64,000 nt of DNA from Demequina litoralis (GTDB lineage Bacteria > Actinomycetota > Actinomycetes > Actinomycetales > Demequinaceae): the NCBI RefSeq assembly GCF_030418455.1, contig NZ_JAUHPW010000005.1, positions 62,001-126,000 of the forward strand. The letters are read 5' to 3'. Shown here in pieces: positions 6,929-16,206 of the stretch. The position numbers and the translations under genes were made by a program. A model generated the notes under the pieces. It ran no database searches and was not told the origin of the DNA. It saw only the letters and a list, made by a program, of their open reading frames with translations. The first letter of the stretch is position 1. Each line of letters starts with the position of its first letter.

Positions 6929-9900
6929 TCATGCCTTGGAGACCTCGACCGCCTGCGCGCCCTCGGCCACCTTCACCTCGACCGCGAGCACCTCGCCCGC
7001 GATGAGCTCCTGGTGCGCCGCGACGGCGGCCACGCGCTCCGCGGGCACGGTGAGCGACAGCACGATGCGGTCCGAGACGTTGAGCCCGGCGTTCTTGCGC
7101 TCGTCCTGGATCGCCCGGATGAGGTCGCGCGCGAAGCCCTCGGCCTCGAGCTCCGGCGTGATCGCGGTGTGGAGCAGCACGAAGCCGCCGCCGGGCAGCA
7201 CGGCCGCGGCGGTGTCGCCGCCCTCGCCGCCGCCGATCACGGTCGCGAGCTCGTACTCGCCCTCGACCAGCGCGATGCCGCCGGACACGACCTGACCGGA
7301 CGCATCTGACCAGTCGCCCGTCTTGGAGCCCTTGATCGCAGCCTGCACGTCCTTGCCGATGCGCGGGCCGGCCGCGCGGGCGTTGACGGTGAGGCGGCGC
7401 TCGACGGGGTTCGCGGCGGTGAACTCCTCGACCGTCACCAGCGAGACCGCCTTGACGTTGAGCTCCGACGCGATGAGCGCCGCGTAGTCCTGCAGCGCCT
7501 CCGGCGACGCGACGGCGACCTCGAGCGAGGTGAGCGGCTGGCGCACGCGGATCTGCTCCTTCTTGCGCAGCGCGTGCGCGGAGGACACGACCTCGCGGAC
7601 CTGGTCCATCACGGCGCCGAGCGAGTCGTCCGCCCAGGCCGCGGGCGCGACCGGGTAGTCGGTGAGGTGCACCGAGCGCTCGTTGGTGAGGCCGCGGTAG
7701 ATCTCCTCGGTGGCGAGCGGCAGCAGCGGGGCGGCCAGGCGGGTCAGGGTGACGAGCACCGTGTAGAGCGTGTCGAACGCGTCCTGGTCCTCGTCCCAGA
7801 ACCGGTCGCGCTGCGTGCGGACGTACCAGTTGGTCAGCAGGTCCATGAACTGGCGCAGCGACTCGGACGCCCCGGGCACGTCGAAGGCCTCCATCTGCGC
7901 GGTCACCTCGGACACGAGGTCCGCGGTCTTGGCCAGCACGTACCGGTCCATCACCGGCAGCGACGCGACCCGCGCATCGTCCACCTGCGATCCCAGCACC
8001 CCTTCCCCACCGCGGGCGGCGCCGGCGTACAGCGTGAAGAAGTAGTACGTCGACCACAGCGGCAGCAGCACCTGGCGGACGCCCTCGCGGATGCCCTCCT
8101 CGGTGACGATGAGGTTGCCGCCGCGCAGGATGGGCGAGGACATGAGGAACCAGCGCATCGCGTCGGAGCCGTCGCGGTGGAACACCTCGTTGACGTCCGG
8201 GTAGTTGCGCAGCGACTTCGACATCTTGCGGCCGTCCGAGCCGAGCACGATGCCGTGGCTCACGCAGGTCTTGAAGGCCGGCCGGTCGAACAGCGCCGTC
8301 GCGAGGACGTGCATGACGTAGAACCAGCCACGGGTCTGGCCGATGTACTCGACGATGAAGTCCGACGGGTTGTGCGTGTCGAACCACTCGCGGTTGTCGA
8401 ACGGGTAGTGGACCTGGGCGAACGGCATCGAGCCGGAGTCGAACCACACGTCGAACACGTCGCTGATGCGGCGCATCGTCGCCTTGCCCGACGGGTCGTC
8501 GGGGTTGGGGCGGGTGAGGTCGTCGATGAAGGGACGATGCAGGTTGGGCTCGCCCTTGTCGTCCAGCGGGAGGCGGCCGAAGTCGCGCTCGAGCTCCTCG
8601 AGCGAGCCGTACACATCCGTGCGCGGGAACGCCGGGTCGTCCGAGACCCACACGGGGATGGGCGTGCCGAAGTAGCGGTTGCGCGAGATCGACCAGTCGC
8701 GGGCGCCCTCGAGCCACTTGCCGAACTGGCCGTGCTTGATGTGCTCGGGGACCCAGGTGATGTCCTCGTTAAGCTCGACCATGCGGTCGCGGAACTCGGT
8801 CACGCGCACGAACCACGAGCCCACCGCGCGGTAGATCAGCGGGTTCCGGCAGCGCCAGCAGTGCGGGTAGCTGTGGTCGTAGGTCTCGTGGCGCAGGACG
8901 ATGCCCGCCTCCTTGAGGTCCGTGATCACCTGCGGGTTCGCGTCGAAGACCTGCTGGCCCTCGTACTGCGGGTACTCGGACGTGAAGCGGCCCTTGGAGT
9001 CGATGGGCATGACCGGCTCGATGCCGGCCTCCTGGCACACGAGCATGTCGTCCTCACCGAAGGCCGGGGCCAGGTGGACGATTCCGGTGCCGTCCTCGGT
9101 CGACACGTAGTCGGCGGGGAGGACCTGGTGGACGTTGTCGCGGTCCGCGTAGGTGGCGAAGGGGGCCTTGTAGCGGCGGCCGGCGAGGTCGCGGCCCAGC
9201 ACGGTGCCGACGATGCGCGCGTGCTCGGGCGCGGGCACCTCGCCCTCGGGGGCGAGCGCGCCGAGCTCGCGGGCGTAGGCGCCGACGCGGGCCTTCGCGA
9301 GGACGATGCGCGAGCCGGCGAAGGCGCTCTCCGAGCCGGGCTCGACGACGACGTACTCGATGTCCGGGCCGACCGCGGCCGCGAGGTTCGAGGGCAGCGT
9401 CCAGGGCGTGGTGGTCCACACGATGAGGGACTCGCCGGTGGCGTGGCCCGCGTCGTCGAGCAGCGGGAACAGCACGGTGAGGGCGGGGTCCTGGCGCATC
9501 GCGTAGACGTCGTCGTCCATGCGCAGCTCGTGGTTGGACAGCGGGGTCTCGTCGCGCCAGCAGTACGGCAGCACGCGGTAGCCCTCGTAGGCGAGGCCCT
9601 TGTCGTAGAGCTCCTTGAAGGCCCAGATGACGGACTCCATGAAGGTCACGTCGAGGGTCTTGTAGTCGTTCTCGAAGTCCACCCAGCGGGCCTGGCGGGT
9701 GACGTACTGCTCCCACTCCTTGGTGTACTTCAGCACCGACTGCTGGCACGCGTCGTTGAACGCCGCGATGCCCATCTCCTCGATCTGGGACTTGTCGGTG
9801 ATGCCCAGGATGCGCTCGGCCTCCAGCTCGGCGGGCAGGCCGTGCGTGTCCCAGCCGAAGCGGCGCTCGACGCGCTTGCCGCGCATCGTCTCGAAGCGGG

Positions 9901-10165
9901 GCACCACGTCCTTGGCATAGCCGGTGAGGAGGTGGCCGTAGTGCGGCAGGCCGTTCGCGAAGGGCGGGCCGTCGTAGAAGACGAACTCGTTGTTGCCGGC
10001 CTCGGTGCGCGCGGGACGGTTGTCGATGGACGCCTGGAAGGTCTTGTCCGCCTCCCAGTAGGCGAGCACGTCCGTCTCGATCGACGGGAAGTGCGGCGAC
10101 GGGGGCACCTCGACATGCGCGTCCTGGTCGGAGCTGCGGTGGAGGGGGTAGCGCGCGGCGGTCAT
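6929..10165 (-). CDS. ileS: Isoleucyl-tRNA synthetase, long eukaryotic-like form
   Basis: 1078 residues. Class I motifs are clear: the HIGH equivalent PHYGH in [22 protein letters not shown] near residue 65, and KMSKS in [14 protein letters not shown] near residue 646. Between them is the editing domain ([16 protein letters not shown]). The sequence [24 protein letters not shown] and the absence of an obvious C-terminal zinc knuckle match the longer eukaryote-like IleRS found in many actinobacteria; this class is known for low mupirocin sensitivity, which here is only family inference. The enzyme charges tRNA-Ile in the cytosol. ATG 10165 is chosen because the T-box leader lies directly upstream. 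Downstream comes sseA, probably partly co-transcribed. Confidence 0.97.
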   Translation of the reverse strand: MTAARYPLHRSSDQDAHVEVPPSPHFPSIETDVLAYWEADKTFQASIDNRPARTEAGNNEFVFYDGPPFANGLPHYGHLLTGYAKDVVPRFETMRGKRVERRFGWDTHGLPAELEAERILGITDKSQIEEMGIAAFNDACQQSVLKYTKEWEQYVTRQARWVDFENDYKTLDVTFMESVIWAFKELYDKGLAYEGYRVLPYCWRDETPLSNHELRMDDDVYAMRQDPALTVLFPLLDDAGHATGESLIVWTTTPWTLPSNLAAAVGPDIEYVVVEPGSESAFAGSRIVLAKARVGAYARELGALAPEGEVPAPEHARIVGTVLGRDLAGRRYKAPFATYADRDNVHQVLPADYVSTEDGTGIVHLAPAFGEDDMLVCQEAGIEPVMPIDSKGRFTSEYPQYEGQQVFDANPQVITDLKEAGIVLRHETYDHSYPHCWRCRNPLIYRAVGSWFVRVTEFRDRMVELNEDITWVPEHIKHGQFGKWLEGARDWSISRNRYFGTPIPVWVSDDPAFPRTDVYGSLEELERDFGRLPLDDKGEPNLHRPFIDDLTRPNPDDPSGKATMRRISDVFDVWFDSGSMPFAQVHYPFDNREWFDTHNPSDFIVEYIGQTRGWFYVMHVLATALFDRPAFKTCVSHGIVLGSDGRKMSKSLRNYPDVNEVFHRDGSDAMRWFLMSSPILRGGNLIVTEEGIREGVRQVLLPLWSTYYFFTLYAGAARGGEGVLGSQVDDARVASLPVMDRYVLAKTADLVSEVTAQMEAFDVPGASESLRQFMDLLTNWYVRTQRDRFWDEDQDAFDTLYTVLVTLTRLAAPLLPLATEEIYRGLTNERSVHLTDYPVAPAAWADDSLGAVMDQVREVVSSAHALRKKEQIRVRQPLTSLEVAVASPEALQDYAALIASELNVKAVSLVTVEEFTAANPVERRLTVNARAAGPRIGKDVQAAIKGSKTGDWSDASGQVVSGGIALVEGEYELATVIGGGEGGDTAAAVLPGGGFVLLHTAITPELEAEGFARDLIRAIQDERKNAGLNVSDRIVLSLTVPAERVAAVAAHQELIAGEVLAVEVKVAEGAQAVEVSKA

Positions 10166-10179
10166 GCGGTCCTCTGCGG

Positions 10180-10385
10180 TGGTGGTCCTGGCGTTCTTCT
10201 CGACTGCGAGGACGCCCCGTCCCGAGGGACGATGCGCGGTACCACCCCGCTTGCCTCCCACCGGGGTGGAGGGCCGCTCGTTGTCGCTGTGACGGGCTGC
10301 CCGTGCGGTTCTACTGGGGCCGAGGCCCGTTCTTCCGCAAGCTCGCCGGTGATGGCCGGGTCGACGCTGCTGCGTAGAAGTGTAC
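10180..10385 (-). promoter_or_regulatory. T-box riboswitch leader of ileS
   Basis: On the minus strand 10247-10235 reads GGGTGGTACCGCG, the invariant T-box sequence that binds the uncharged tRNA acceptor end. Upstream on the transcript is a strong helix (plus-strand 10253-10275, GCCTCCCACC paired with GGTGGAGGGC) and, earlier, CCATCACCGG, where ATC (10353-10351) is a plausible Ile specifier codon. After the T-box come GC-rich complementary segments and then the ribosome site. Actinobacterial ileS T-boxes are known to have an ultrashort stem I and to control translation rather than termination; the lack of a terminator with a T-run here agrees. Exact helix borders were not computed. Confidence 0.9.
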
Positions 10386-10404
10386 CGGGAGGCTCCCGGG
10401 ACGG

Positions 10405-11187
10405 TCACCCGGCAGCGGCGGTGAACCACGCCCGGATGGCCTGGGCTGCGAGGTCGTCGGCGTGAGGCTCGGTGACCACGGCGACGGCCTCCGACCCCTG
10501 GACGTGCACCCACAGGCGCCACGCGCCCTCCGCGCCCGGATCGGCGACGTCGATCCGCACCCCGGTCCCGGCGGTGGCCGCGATGCCCACGTCCGCCACC
10601 GTGACGTCGAGGCCGTCGTCGGCGGCCGCCTGCGCGCACAGGGTCGCGGACGAGTCGACCGTGTCGAGGTACGCTGCGGCGTCCTCCGCGGTGGCGAACG
10701 AGCGGGCGTACACCCCGTTGACGGGGTCGTCCGCGGGTCCCGAGGACGACACCACGGTGCCGAGCGGCACCGGCTCACCGCCCAGGTCGGCTCGTCCGGC
10801 GAGCCGTGCGTAGGTGTCGAGCTCGGCGCACGCGGGCACGTCGACGATCCCGGCGCCCCACACGTCGGCGAGGGCCGCCGCGGTGCCGTCGGGGTCCACG
10901 TCCGCGCCGAGCACCATCCAGTCGCGCGCGAGCAGCGCGTCCGTGGGGGTCGCGGCGGGCGGGGCGGGCTCGATGCTGCCGCGGGGGCCGGTGACCAGGA
11001 CGGCGCCGACCGCCACGGCGCCGGCGACGGCGAGCGCTCCTGTCGCCTCGGCGGCGCGGCGCCACGCGCGCCGCGGCCGGATCGCGTGCTCGTACAGCGC
11101 GCTCTCCTCGCCCCGGTGCTCGGCCGCGAAGCGGCGCGACTCCTTGTCGAGCGAGTCGAGGAGCATGCCCCTGAGGTCGTCGGTCAT
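10405..11187 (-). CDS. Single-pass membrane protein paired with an ECF sigma factor (anti-sigma-like)
   Basis: 260 residues. It starts with a charged cytosolic segment ([42 protein letters not shown], written here only to show that it is about 40 residues long), followed by one hydrophobic helix near residues 48-66 and an extracytoplasmic domain of about 190 residues. Two cysteines (PACAELD and TLCAQAA) could form a disulfide. The ATG overlaps the stop of the sigma-factor gene by four bases, typical of sigma/anti-sigma pairs. It lacks the HxxxCxxC zinc motif of ZAS anti-sigma factors. A clear paralogue lies at 15241-16029, sharing EERAFAAxHRGDE-type, IRPRRAW/IVPRRRARW-type and WRLWVHVxGxEAVAVV segments. 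Role as the cognate membrane regulator is inferred from position. Confidence 0.7.
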   Translation of the reverse strand: MTDDLRGMLLDSLDKESRRFAAEHRGEESALYEHAIRPRRAWRRAAEATGALAVAGAVAVGAVLVTGPRGSIEPAPPAATPTDALLARDWMVLGADVDPDGTAAALADVWGAGIVDVPACAELDTYARLAGRADLGGEPVPLGTVVSSSGPADDPVNGVYARSFATAEDAAAYLDTVDSSATLCAQAAADDGLDVTVADVGIAATAGTGVRIDVADPGAEGAWRLWVHVQGSEAVAVVTEPHADDLAAQAIRAWFTAAAG

Positions 11188-11729
11188 CGTTCACCCCTTC
11201 TCGGCGCCGCCACGGCGATGCTCTCGCGAGGCTCCTCGGCGAAGCCCAGGTCGCCGAGCGTCTCCCGCAGGTGGGCGATCGCGTCGTGCAGGTAGCGCTT
11301 CACGGCCCCCTCGGAGATGCCCATGCGGGCGGCGGTCTCGGCGGTGGTGAGCTGCTCGACGTGGCGCAGGACCACGCACGCGCGCTGCCGGGCGGGCAGC
11401 TCGCGCAGCGCGAGCACCACCGCATCGTGCTCCCCCGCATGCTCGTCGGCGGGCGGGCCGTCGCGCTCGATCAGCAGGTGCTGCTTCGAACGCGCGACGG
11501 CCTGCGAGCTGCGCCGGTTGAGCAGCTGCGTGAGGATGGTCCGTCGCACGTAGGCCTCCGCGCGGTTGACGTCGTCGAGTCGGCGGGCCCGCGAGAAGGT
11601 CCGGATGATCGCGTCGTGCACGAGGTCCTCGGCGGTGGGACGGTCGCCCGCGAGCAGGTAGGCGTAACCCACGAGGCTGCTCCGGCGCTCGCGGATGAGG
11701 GTCTCCAGCACGCCCTGCCATGCCCTCAT
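11184..11729 (-). CDS. ECF RNA polymerase sigma factor (SigE-family-like)
   Basis: 181 residues from ATG 11729, which has GGGAGGG about nine bases upstream. Region 2 is seen in YAYLLAGDRPTAEDLVHDAIIRTFSRARRLDDVNRAEAYVRRTI and region 4 in ELPARQRACVVLRHVEQLTTAETAARMGISEGAVKRYLHDAIAHL, which includes a helix-turn-helix. The pattern resembles the actinobacterial SigE-family subgroup of ECF sigma factors. It directs RNA polymerase to a small regulon, probably controlled by the overlapping membrane protein. The gene is preceded on the same strand by the lipoprotein gene 11791-12606 with a 61-base gap and no promoter of its own that I can see, so transcription may come from the AACC-N15-CTGTTC promoter at 12651-12675. 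Confidence 0.9.
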   Translation of the reverse strand: MRAWQGVLETLIRERRSSLVGYAYLLAGDRPTAEDLVHDAIIRTFSRARRLDDVNRAEAYVRRTILTQLLNRRSSQAVARSKQHLLIERDGPPADEHAGEHDAVVLALRELPARQRACVVLRHVEQLTTAETAARMGISEGAVKRYLHDAIAHLRETLGDLGFAEEPRESIAVAAPRRGER

Positions 11730-11790
11730 GGTGAGCCGCCCTCCCGCTGCCCGCACCGTCCGTCCATCATCCCTCTCGCCCCCGTCGCCG

Positions 11791-12606
11791 TCACCCGGCG
11801 GCCATGTGGTCGAGGAAGTCGGCGATGACCTGCGCGGCGACCGCCTCCTCGTCGTCGACGCCGGGCAGCTCGACCGTGATGGCGTCGACGCCGTCGACGT
11901 GCACGTACTGGGTCCAGCCGTCCCGCCAGTCCGTGCCCACCACCTCGCCGTCGAGGTCGTAGTCGGTGGCGACACCCTTGGCCCAGACGATGCGCACGGT
12001 CGGCTCGTCCAGGCCCGGGAGCGTGACCTCGTCGACCGTCGCGACCTCGTGCTCGAGGACGTTCGTGCCCTCGTCCCAGGTGGCGGTCGAGGTGAACCCT
12101 TCGCAGTGGGCGCCGAGCACGGCGGCGGGGACGGCGGCGGCGAGGACCTCGTCGCCGAACACGCGCACCTGGACCTCGATGCTCGGCTCGAACGGAGGCT
12201 CCTCGGGCATCTCACCGTCCGGGAAGTACCATCCGACCGCATAGCGGAGGTCGCGTCCGGCGGCGCCGAGGTCCTGGTCGGTCGCCAGCCGCGTCGCGTC
12301 GTCGAAGGGAGCGCACGCGGCGGGTTCGATCACCCCGGACTCCTCGGCGTACCAGTCCTCCACCGCGTAGACGTCGCCTCTGCCGGCGAACTGCGACGGG
12401 ACGTCGAAGCCCGCGATCTCCGGCTCGAACGAGCCCAGCAGCGCGCTGAGCTCCGCGTCGTCCGCCGGACCCGTCGTCACCGTCGCGACGGAGGCTGACG
12501 GCGTGGCCGCCGCGGCGTCGCCGGGCTCGGTCGCGTCGCACGCGGCGAGAGCCCCGGCGGCCACGCCCACGGCGCCCCACCACATGATGCGTTCTGCGGT
12601 GCTCAT
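11791..12606 (-). CDS. Lipoprotein, paralogue A of a local family
   Basis: 271 residues with a short signal sequence ending in the lipobox LAAC (cysteine at about residue 23), so it should be lipidated and held on the outer face of the cytoplasmic membrane. A low-complexity Ala/Thr/Ser linker follows, then a domain of roughly 220 residues with conserved spots shared with the next gene: EPAACAPFDDA/EPASCTELHDA, VRVFGDE, a second cysteine, LDEPTVRI/LDQPSVRV, and a C-terminal YVHVDGVDAITVEL ... DDEEAVAAQVIADFLDHMAAG. Two cysteines in the domain may pair. No enzymatic motif is seen. The C-terminal WVHV/YVHV ... A-I-x-F motif is also present in the anti-sigma-like proteins, suggesting one shared extracytoplasmic domain. 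Confidence 0.75.
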   Translation of the reverse strand: MSTAERIMWWGAVGVAAGALAACDATEPGDAAAATPSASVATVTTGPADDAELSALLGSFEPEIAGFDVPSQFAGRGDVYAVEDWYAEESGVIEPAACAPFDDATRLATDQDLGAAGRDLRYAVGWYFPDGEMPEEPPFEPSIEVQVRVFGDEVLAAAVPAAVLGAHCEGFTSTATWDEGTNVLEHEVATVDEVTLPGLDEPTVRIVWAKGVATDYDLDGEVVGTDWRDGWTQYVHVDGVDAITVELPGVDDEEAVAAQVIADFLDHMAAG

Positions 12607-12650
12607 GCCCCGACCTCCCCCGAGGCCCCTGCGCGGGCCTCTCCCCCTCT

Positions 12651-12675
12651 GAACAGGCGACGGCGCGGATCGGTT
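12651..12675 (-). promoter_or_regulatory. Candidate ECF promoter (AACC-N15-CTGTTC), copy 1
   Basis: In minus-strand reading AACC (12675-12672) is followed after exactly 15 bases by CTGTTC (12656-12651), then AGAGGGGG. The same pair with the same spacing lies upstream of two other members of this protein family (13621-13597 and 16103-16079). It would drive the lipoprotein-sigma-membrane-protein run and make the sigma factor autoregulatory. Confidence 0.55.
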
Positions 12676-12720
12676 GTGCCGCCGCCGGCGACCGCCGCCT
12701 GCCGTCCGGTGCTCATGCGC

Positions 12721-13554
12721 TCAGCCCGCGTTCATGTGATCGACGAACTGGCCGATGAGCCGGGCCGCGAGCGCCTCCGGATCGTCCTCGCCGATCACCT
12801 CGACCTCGATCGCGTAGGGCCCCTCGACATGCACGTACATGCTCAAGCCTTCGTCCCGCGACCCCTCGTCGACGGCCTCGCCGCCCTCGTCGTACAGCAC
12901 CCACGACCCGGCCGCGAAGTCGACCCGGACGGAAGGCTGGTCGAGCCCCTCGAGCTCGACCTCGGCCACCTCGTCGAGGCTGTGCTCGGCACTCAAGGAG
13001 CCGTCGTCCCACGTCGATGTCCAGGTGTACGCGGAGCAGTCCGCCTCGAGCAGGCTCGGGTAGAGCGACGCAGCGGCCTCCTCATCGCCGAACACGCGCG
13101 TCTGGACGTAGACGTGATGGACCGCCTCGGACGGCATGACGCCTCCCTCGACGAAGAAGCCGACCGCGTCCACCAGGTCGTCGGCGGCGTCGCCATGATC
13201 GTCACCGGTGCCCAGGCCTATGGCGTCGTGCAGCTCGGTGCAGGAGGCAGGCTCCACGACCCAGGTCTCGTCGAAGTGCTCGGAGGCGGTGGCCACCGGC
13301 GAGTCGGTCTCGCTCGCCAGCTCCAGCCCGTCGATGTCGACAGCCGCACCGAACGCCTCGAGCCTGCGCGCGACGTCCTCATCTGTCGACGCACCGGCAT
13401 CGGCGGCGGCGGTCCGCATGGCGGCGACCGAGGCCGACGGCTCGGCCTCCCCCGCGGACGACACCTCGCACGCCGCGAGCGTCGGAGCCGCGCACGCGAC
13501 GGCTCCCAGGACGGCGAGCCGGGCCCGGCGGGCCGCTCGAGCTGATCGGCTCAT
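12721..13554 (-). CDS. Lipoprotein, paralogue B of a local family
   Basis: 277 residues. An Arg-rich N-terminus, hydrophobic helix and lipobox LAAC (cysteine at about residue 29) mark a lipoprotein on the outer membrane face. After a Ser/Ala-rich linker the domain aligns by eye with paralogue A: EPASCTELHDAIGLG, VQTRVFGDEEAA, EADCSAYTWTSTWDDG, LDQPSVRVDFAAG, LSMYVHVEGPYAIEVEV and ALAARLIGQFVDHMNAG. The domain is more acidic than A. It lies upstream of A on the same strand but has its own AACC-N15-CTGTT promoter. Function unknown; the shared promoter with the sigma operon suggests a cell-envelope response regulon. Confidence 0.75.
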   Translation of the reverse strand: MSRSARAARRARLAVLGAVACAAPTLAACEVSSAGEAEPSASVAAMRTAAADAGASTDEDVARRLEAFGAAVDIDGLELASETDSPVATASEHFDETWVVEPASCTELHDAIGLGTGDDHGDAADDLVDAVGFFVEGGVMPSEAVHHVYVQTRVFGDEEAAASLYPSLLEADCSAYTWTSTWDDGSLSAEHSLDEVAEVELEGLDQPSVRVDFAAGSWVLYDEGGEAVDEGSRDEGLSMYVHVEGPYAIEVEVIGEDDPEALAARLIGQFVDHMNAG

Positions 13555-13596
13555 GATGGCCTCTCCCCCGACGGCCCCGCGGCCGCCTCACCACCT

Positions 13597-13621
13597 CAAC
13601 AGGCCACCACACCGCATGGTT
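13597..13621 (-). promoter_or_regulatory. Candidate ECF promoter (AACC-N15-CTGTTG), copy 2
   Basis: AACC (13621-13618, minus sense) and CTGTTG (13602-13597) are 15 bases apart, matching copies 1 and 3. It precedes lipoprotein B. Upstream is the stop of the FAD monooxygenase gene at 13643. Confidence 0.55.
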
Positions 13622-13642
13622 GTGCGCGAGTCGGGAGACCCA

Positions 13643-15148
13643 TCACTCCCGCCCGAGCGCCCGCGCGACCGCGGCGCTCAGGTCCTCGGCGCTCGGCCGC
13701 CGCAGCACCGCGCCGACCACGCGGTCGGGCCTCACCACGGCGACGTCGCCGCGGTACAGGCGCGCGCCGAGCGGGAGCGCCTCGACACGCACCACTGTCA
13801 GTCCGGGCGGTGCGGCGGGCGGCTCGCAGCCCACCGCCACGAGACTGGCCCGGCCCGCCAGCGCCCCGGACAGGCGCCGCCCGTCCGGCAGCGTCACGTC
13901 GGGCACGCGCCTGCCCACGGGACCGCTGCGCTGCCCGCCGGCCAGCCGGGCCGAGTCGCGCGACCGGTTCGCCAGGTCGCGCATCGACAGCCGCCGCGCG
14001 AGCATGCGCGTGAACCACGGCGCACGGGTCGCGACACGCATCGCGAGGAAGGCCGGCGGGCGCAGCCATGGGGGCGTGCGGAACTCGAGCGCCGAGTTGA
14101 CCCGGGCGCGGCGGGCGACCACGTCGGCGATGCGCTCCCTCTCCCGCGCGTAGCCGTCCAGCATCGCGTCGGCGCCCGCGCGGTCGCCCGCCGCGTCGGC
14201 TCGCAGCGCCGCCGCGAGCGACCACGCGAGGCTCTCGGCGTCCTGGATGCCCTGGTTCATGCCCTGCCCGCCCGCGGGCGAGACCAGGTGGGCGCTGTCG
14301 CCCGCGAGGACGATGCGCCGCCCCAGCCGGAAGCTCGGCACCCGATGCTGGTACGGCGTCGTCTCGCTCTGCCACGTGATCCGTACGGCACGGTCCCCGA
14401 ACAGCGCCCGCACGAGCTCGTCGCGCACGTCGCCCGTGACCGGCCCGCGCCCCTCGAGCGAGGCGAGCACGCGCCAGCGGCGCCGCCCGAACCGCAGCCC
14501 GGCCAGCAGGCCGGGCCGCTCCCCGGCGAGCACCACCGGCGGCAGGGCGTCGTCGCCGTCGACCTCGACGTCGCACACGAGCAGGCCGACGGCGAGGCTG
14601 CGGCCCCGCGTGCCCACACCCTGCGACTCGCGCACCACCGACCGCGCGCCGTCGGCCCCCACCGCGTAGGCCGCGCGCAGCGTCGTCCAGTCGCCGTCGA
14701 GCGATGCGACCGCCACGGCGACCGCCGCATCGTCCTGCCGCACGCCCGTGACCTCGCCGCGGACCATCCGGACCAGGGGCGACGCCTCGACGGCCTCACG
14801 CAGGACAGCCTCGGTGGCGGACTGCGGGAGCACCAGGAAGCCGGGCATCGCGCTCGCGGCGGCGAGCGAGCCGAGGTCGACGGCGAAGATCGGGCGACCG
14901 GTCTCGACCGCGACCGGCGCGATCGTGTCCCGCGGGTCGCCGGCCGCGACGAGCCCCTCCGCGAGCCCCCACGCGTCGAGCGCCTCGAGCGTCCTCCCCC
15001 ACACGCCGAAGGCCTTCGACTCGGGGGTCGGCTCCGGACGCCGCTCGACGAGCACGCTCGCGACGCCGTGGTGGGCCAGGCCGAGCGCGGTCGCCATCCC
15101 GACGGGACCGGCGCCCACCACGACCACGTCGGCATCGAGGGTCGTCAC
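13643..15148 (-). CDS. FAD-dependent aromatic hydroxylase-type monooxygenase (PHBH fold)
   Basis: 501 residues. FAD-binding GXGXXG is at the N-terminus (VVVGAGPVGMATALGLAHHG), the DG motif is AVGADGARSVVRES (about residue 165), and the GD motif with the ribityl contact is LAGDSAHLVSPAGGQGMNQGIQDAESLAW (about residue 285). The C-terminal ~100 residues (VPDVTLPDGRRLSGALAGRASLVAVG) resemble the thioredoxin-like domain of pentachlorophenol- or rifampicin-type monooxygenases. These enzymes hydroxylate phenolic or polyketide substrates using NAD(P)H and O2 in the cytosol. The substrate is not predictable. It stands alone, between two members of the ECF family cluster on the same strand. Confidence 0.9.
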   Translation of the reverse strand: MTTLDADVVVVGAGPVGMATALGLAHHGVASVLVERRPEPTPESKAFGVWGRTLEALDAWGLAEGLVAAGDPRDTIAPVAVETGRPIFAVDLGSLAAASAMPGFLVLPQSATEAVLREAVEASPLVRMVRGEVTGVRQDDAAVAVAVASLDGDWTTLRAAYAVGADGARSVVRESQGVGTRGRSLAVGLLVCDVEVDGDDALPPVVLAGERPGLLAGLRFGRRRWRVLASLEGRGPVTGDVRDELVRALFGDRAVRITWQSETTPYQHRVPSFRLGRRIVLAGDSAHLVSPAGGQGMNQGIQDAESLAWSLAAALRADAAGDRAGADAMLDGYARERERIADVVARRARVNSALEFRTPPWLRPPAFLAMRVATRAPWFTRMLARRLSMRDLANRSRDSARLAGGQRSGPVGRRVPDVTLPDGRRLSGALAGRASLVAVGCEPPAAPPGLTVVRVEALPLGARLYRGDVAVVRPDRVVGAVLRRPSAEDLSAAVARALGRE

Positions 15149-15240
15149 GTCGCGCGCACCTCCCGTCCTCGCTGCCCCCGCCGGGAACGCACGGGACGAT
15201 GCGTCTATTCAGCCAGACGGACCGGGCGGGCGCGACGGCG

Positions 15241-16029
15241 CTACCGGCGCGCCCCGTGGATCCAGGCGCGGATGATCGCGGCGCCGAGGTCGGGGGCTCC
15301 CGGGTCCGCGACCACGGCGACGGCCTCGGTGCCGTCGACGTGCACCCACAGGCGCCACGCGTCGCGCGTGCCGCGCACCTGCATGGCGACGGCCACCGCC
15401 TCGCCGTCGAGGCCCTCGATCAGGTGGCGCAGGACGGTGGCCGTGGTCCCCCACTCCGCGACGGCGGCCGCGCAGGTGTCGGCGATGCGCTTGAGCTCGC
15501 CGAGGTACCGCGAGGCGACCTCGACGTTCTCGAACCTGCGCACGTGCAGGTCGTTGGCGGCGCCGTCGTCCTGCACGAACGCGCCGACGTGCACCCCGGT
15601 CGACCAGTCCGAGCCGCCCTCGAGGCTTCCGAAGGTCTCGAGGGCCGGGCAGGCGCTGGACGTGCCGCTCACGTCGCCGACGGCCGCCGCCAGCGAACCC
15701 GCGCTCGCCGTGGGATCGACGACGAGCCCCCCGACGCTCCAGCCGGCCTCGCCGGGCACCGCGTCGGGATCAGCCGCCACCGTGGCCGCCGCTTCGGCCG
15801 AGGCACCGACGGGCGCGGCCTCGTCGCGCGCGGGCCCGAGCGCGAACGCGAGGCCGAGCGCACCGACCGCGGCGACGCCCGCGAGCGCCGGCACGGTCCA
15901 GCGCGCCCGGCGGCGAGGCACGATCGCGCGGACGTACAGGCCCGTCTCGTCGCCGCGGTGCGCGGCGGCGAACGCGCGCTCCTCGTCCCCCGCGACCTCA
16001 TCGAGCACGTCCCCGAGCTCCTCGGTCAT
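15241..16029 (-). CDS. Orphan membrane protein, paralogue of the ECF-partner protein
   Basis: 262 residues from ATG 16029, which is preceded by GGAGGGGAG. A charged cytosolic N-terminus (with ERAFAAAHRGDETGLYVRAIVPRRRARW) leads into one hydrophobic helix (about residues 48-66) and an extracytoplasmic domain with cysteines in TSSACPALE and DTCAAAV. The C-terminal WRLWVHVDGTEAVAVVADPGAPDLGAAIIRAWIHGA matches the end of the protein at 10405-11187. Unlike that protein it has no adjacent sigma gene; instead it has its own copy of the AACC-N15-CTGTTC promoter. It may be a second regulator of the same sigma factor or a duplicated sensor. Confidence 0.75.
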   Translation of the reverse strand: MTEELGDVLDEVAGDEERAFAAAHRGDETGLYVRAIVPRRRARWTVPALAGVAAVGALGLAFALGPARDEAAPVGASAEAAATVAADPDAVPGEAGWSVGGLVVDPTASAGSLAAAVGDVSGTSSACPALETFGSLEGGSDWSTGVHVGAFVQDDGAANDLHVRRFENVEVASRYLGELKRIADTCAAAVAEWGTTATVLRHLIEGLDGEAVAVAMQVRGTRDAWRLWVHVDGTEAVAVVADPGAPDLGAAIIRAWIHGARR

Positions 16030-16078
16030 GGCTCTCCCCTCCGCGACGCCACCGGTGCGGCGCGCGCTCCCGAACCCA

Positions 16079-16103
16079 GAACAGCGGGGCCGCGCACGCG
16101 GTT
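16079..16103 (-). promoter_or_regulatory. Candidate ECF promoter (AACC-N15-CTGTTC), copy 3
   Basis: AACC (16103-16100, minus sense) and CTGTTC (16084-16079) have the same 15-base spacing as the two lipoprotein promoters. It lies about 50 bases upstream of the orphan membrane-protein gene. Confidence 0.55.
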
Positions 16104-16206
16104 GGGTGCGACGGCGGCGGGCGGTTCGCCGCTCACCGCGCGCCGCGCATCGTCCCGGCGCAGACTGGTGGGACAGCCGGCGACGCGGCCGGCATAGGGA
16201 GGGGAC

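Noticed and set aside
7574..10465. A 963-codon plus-strand frame opposite ileS
   Set aside because: It is antisense to ileS; composition (LVLRV, AEVAGE repeats) follows from ileS codon bias. High GC keeps stop codons rare in that frame.
14257..15135. Second frame inside the FAD monooxygenase gene
   Set aside because: A shifted-frame shadow with Arg/Ser/Pro-rich text and no domain.
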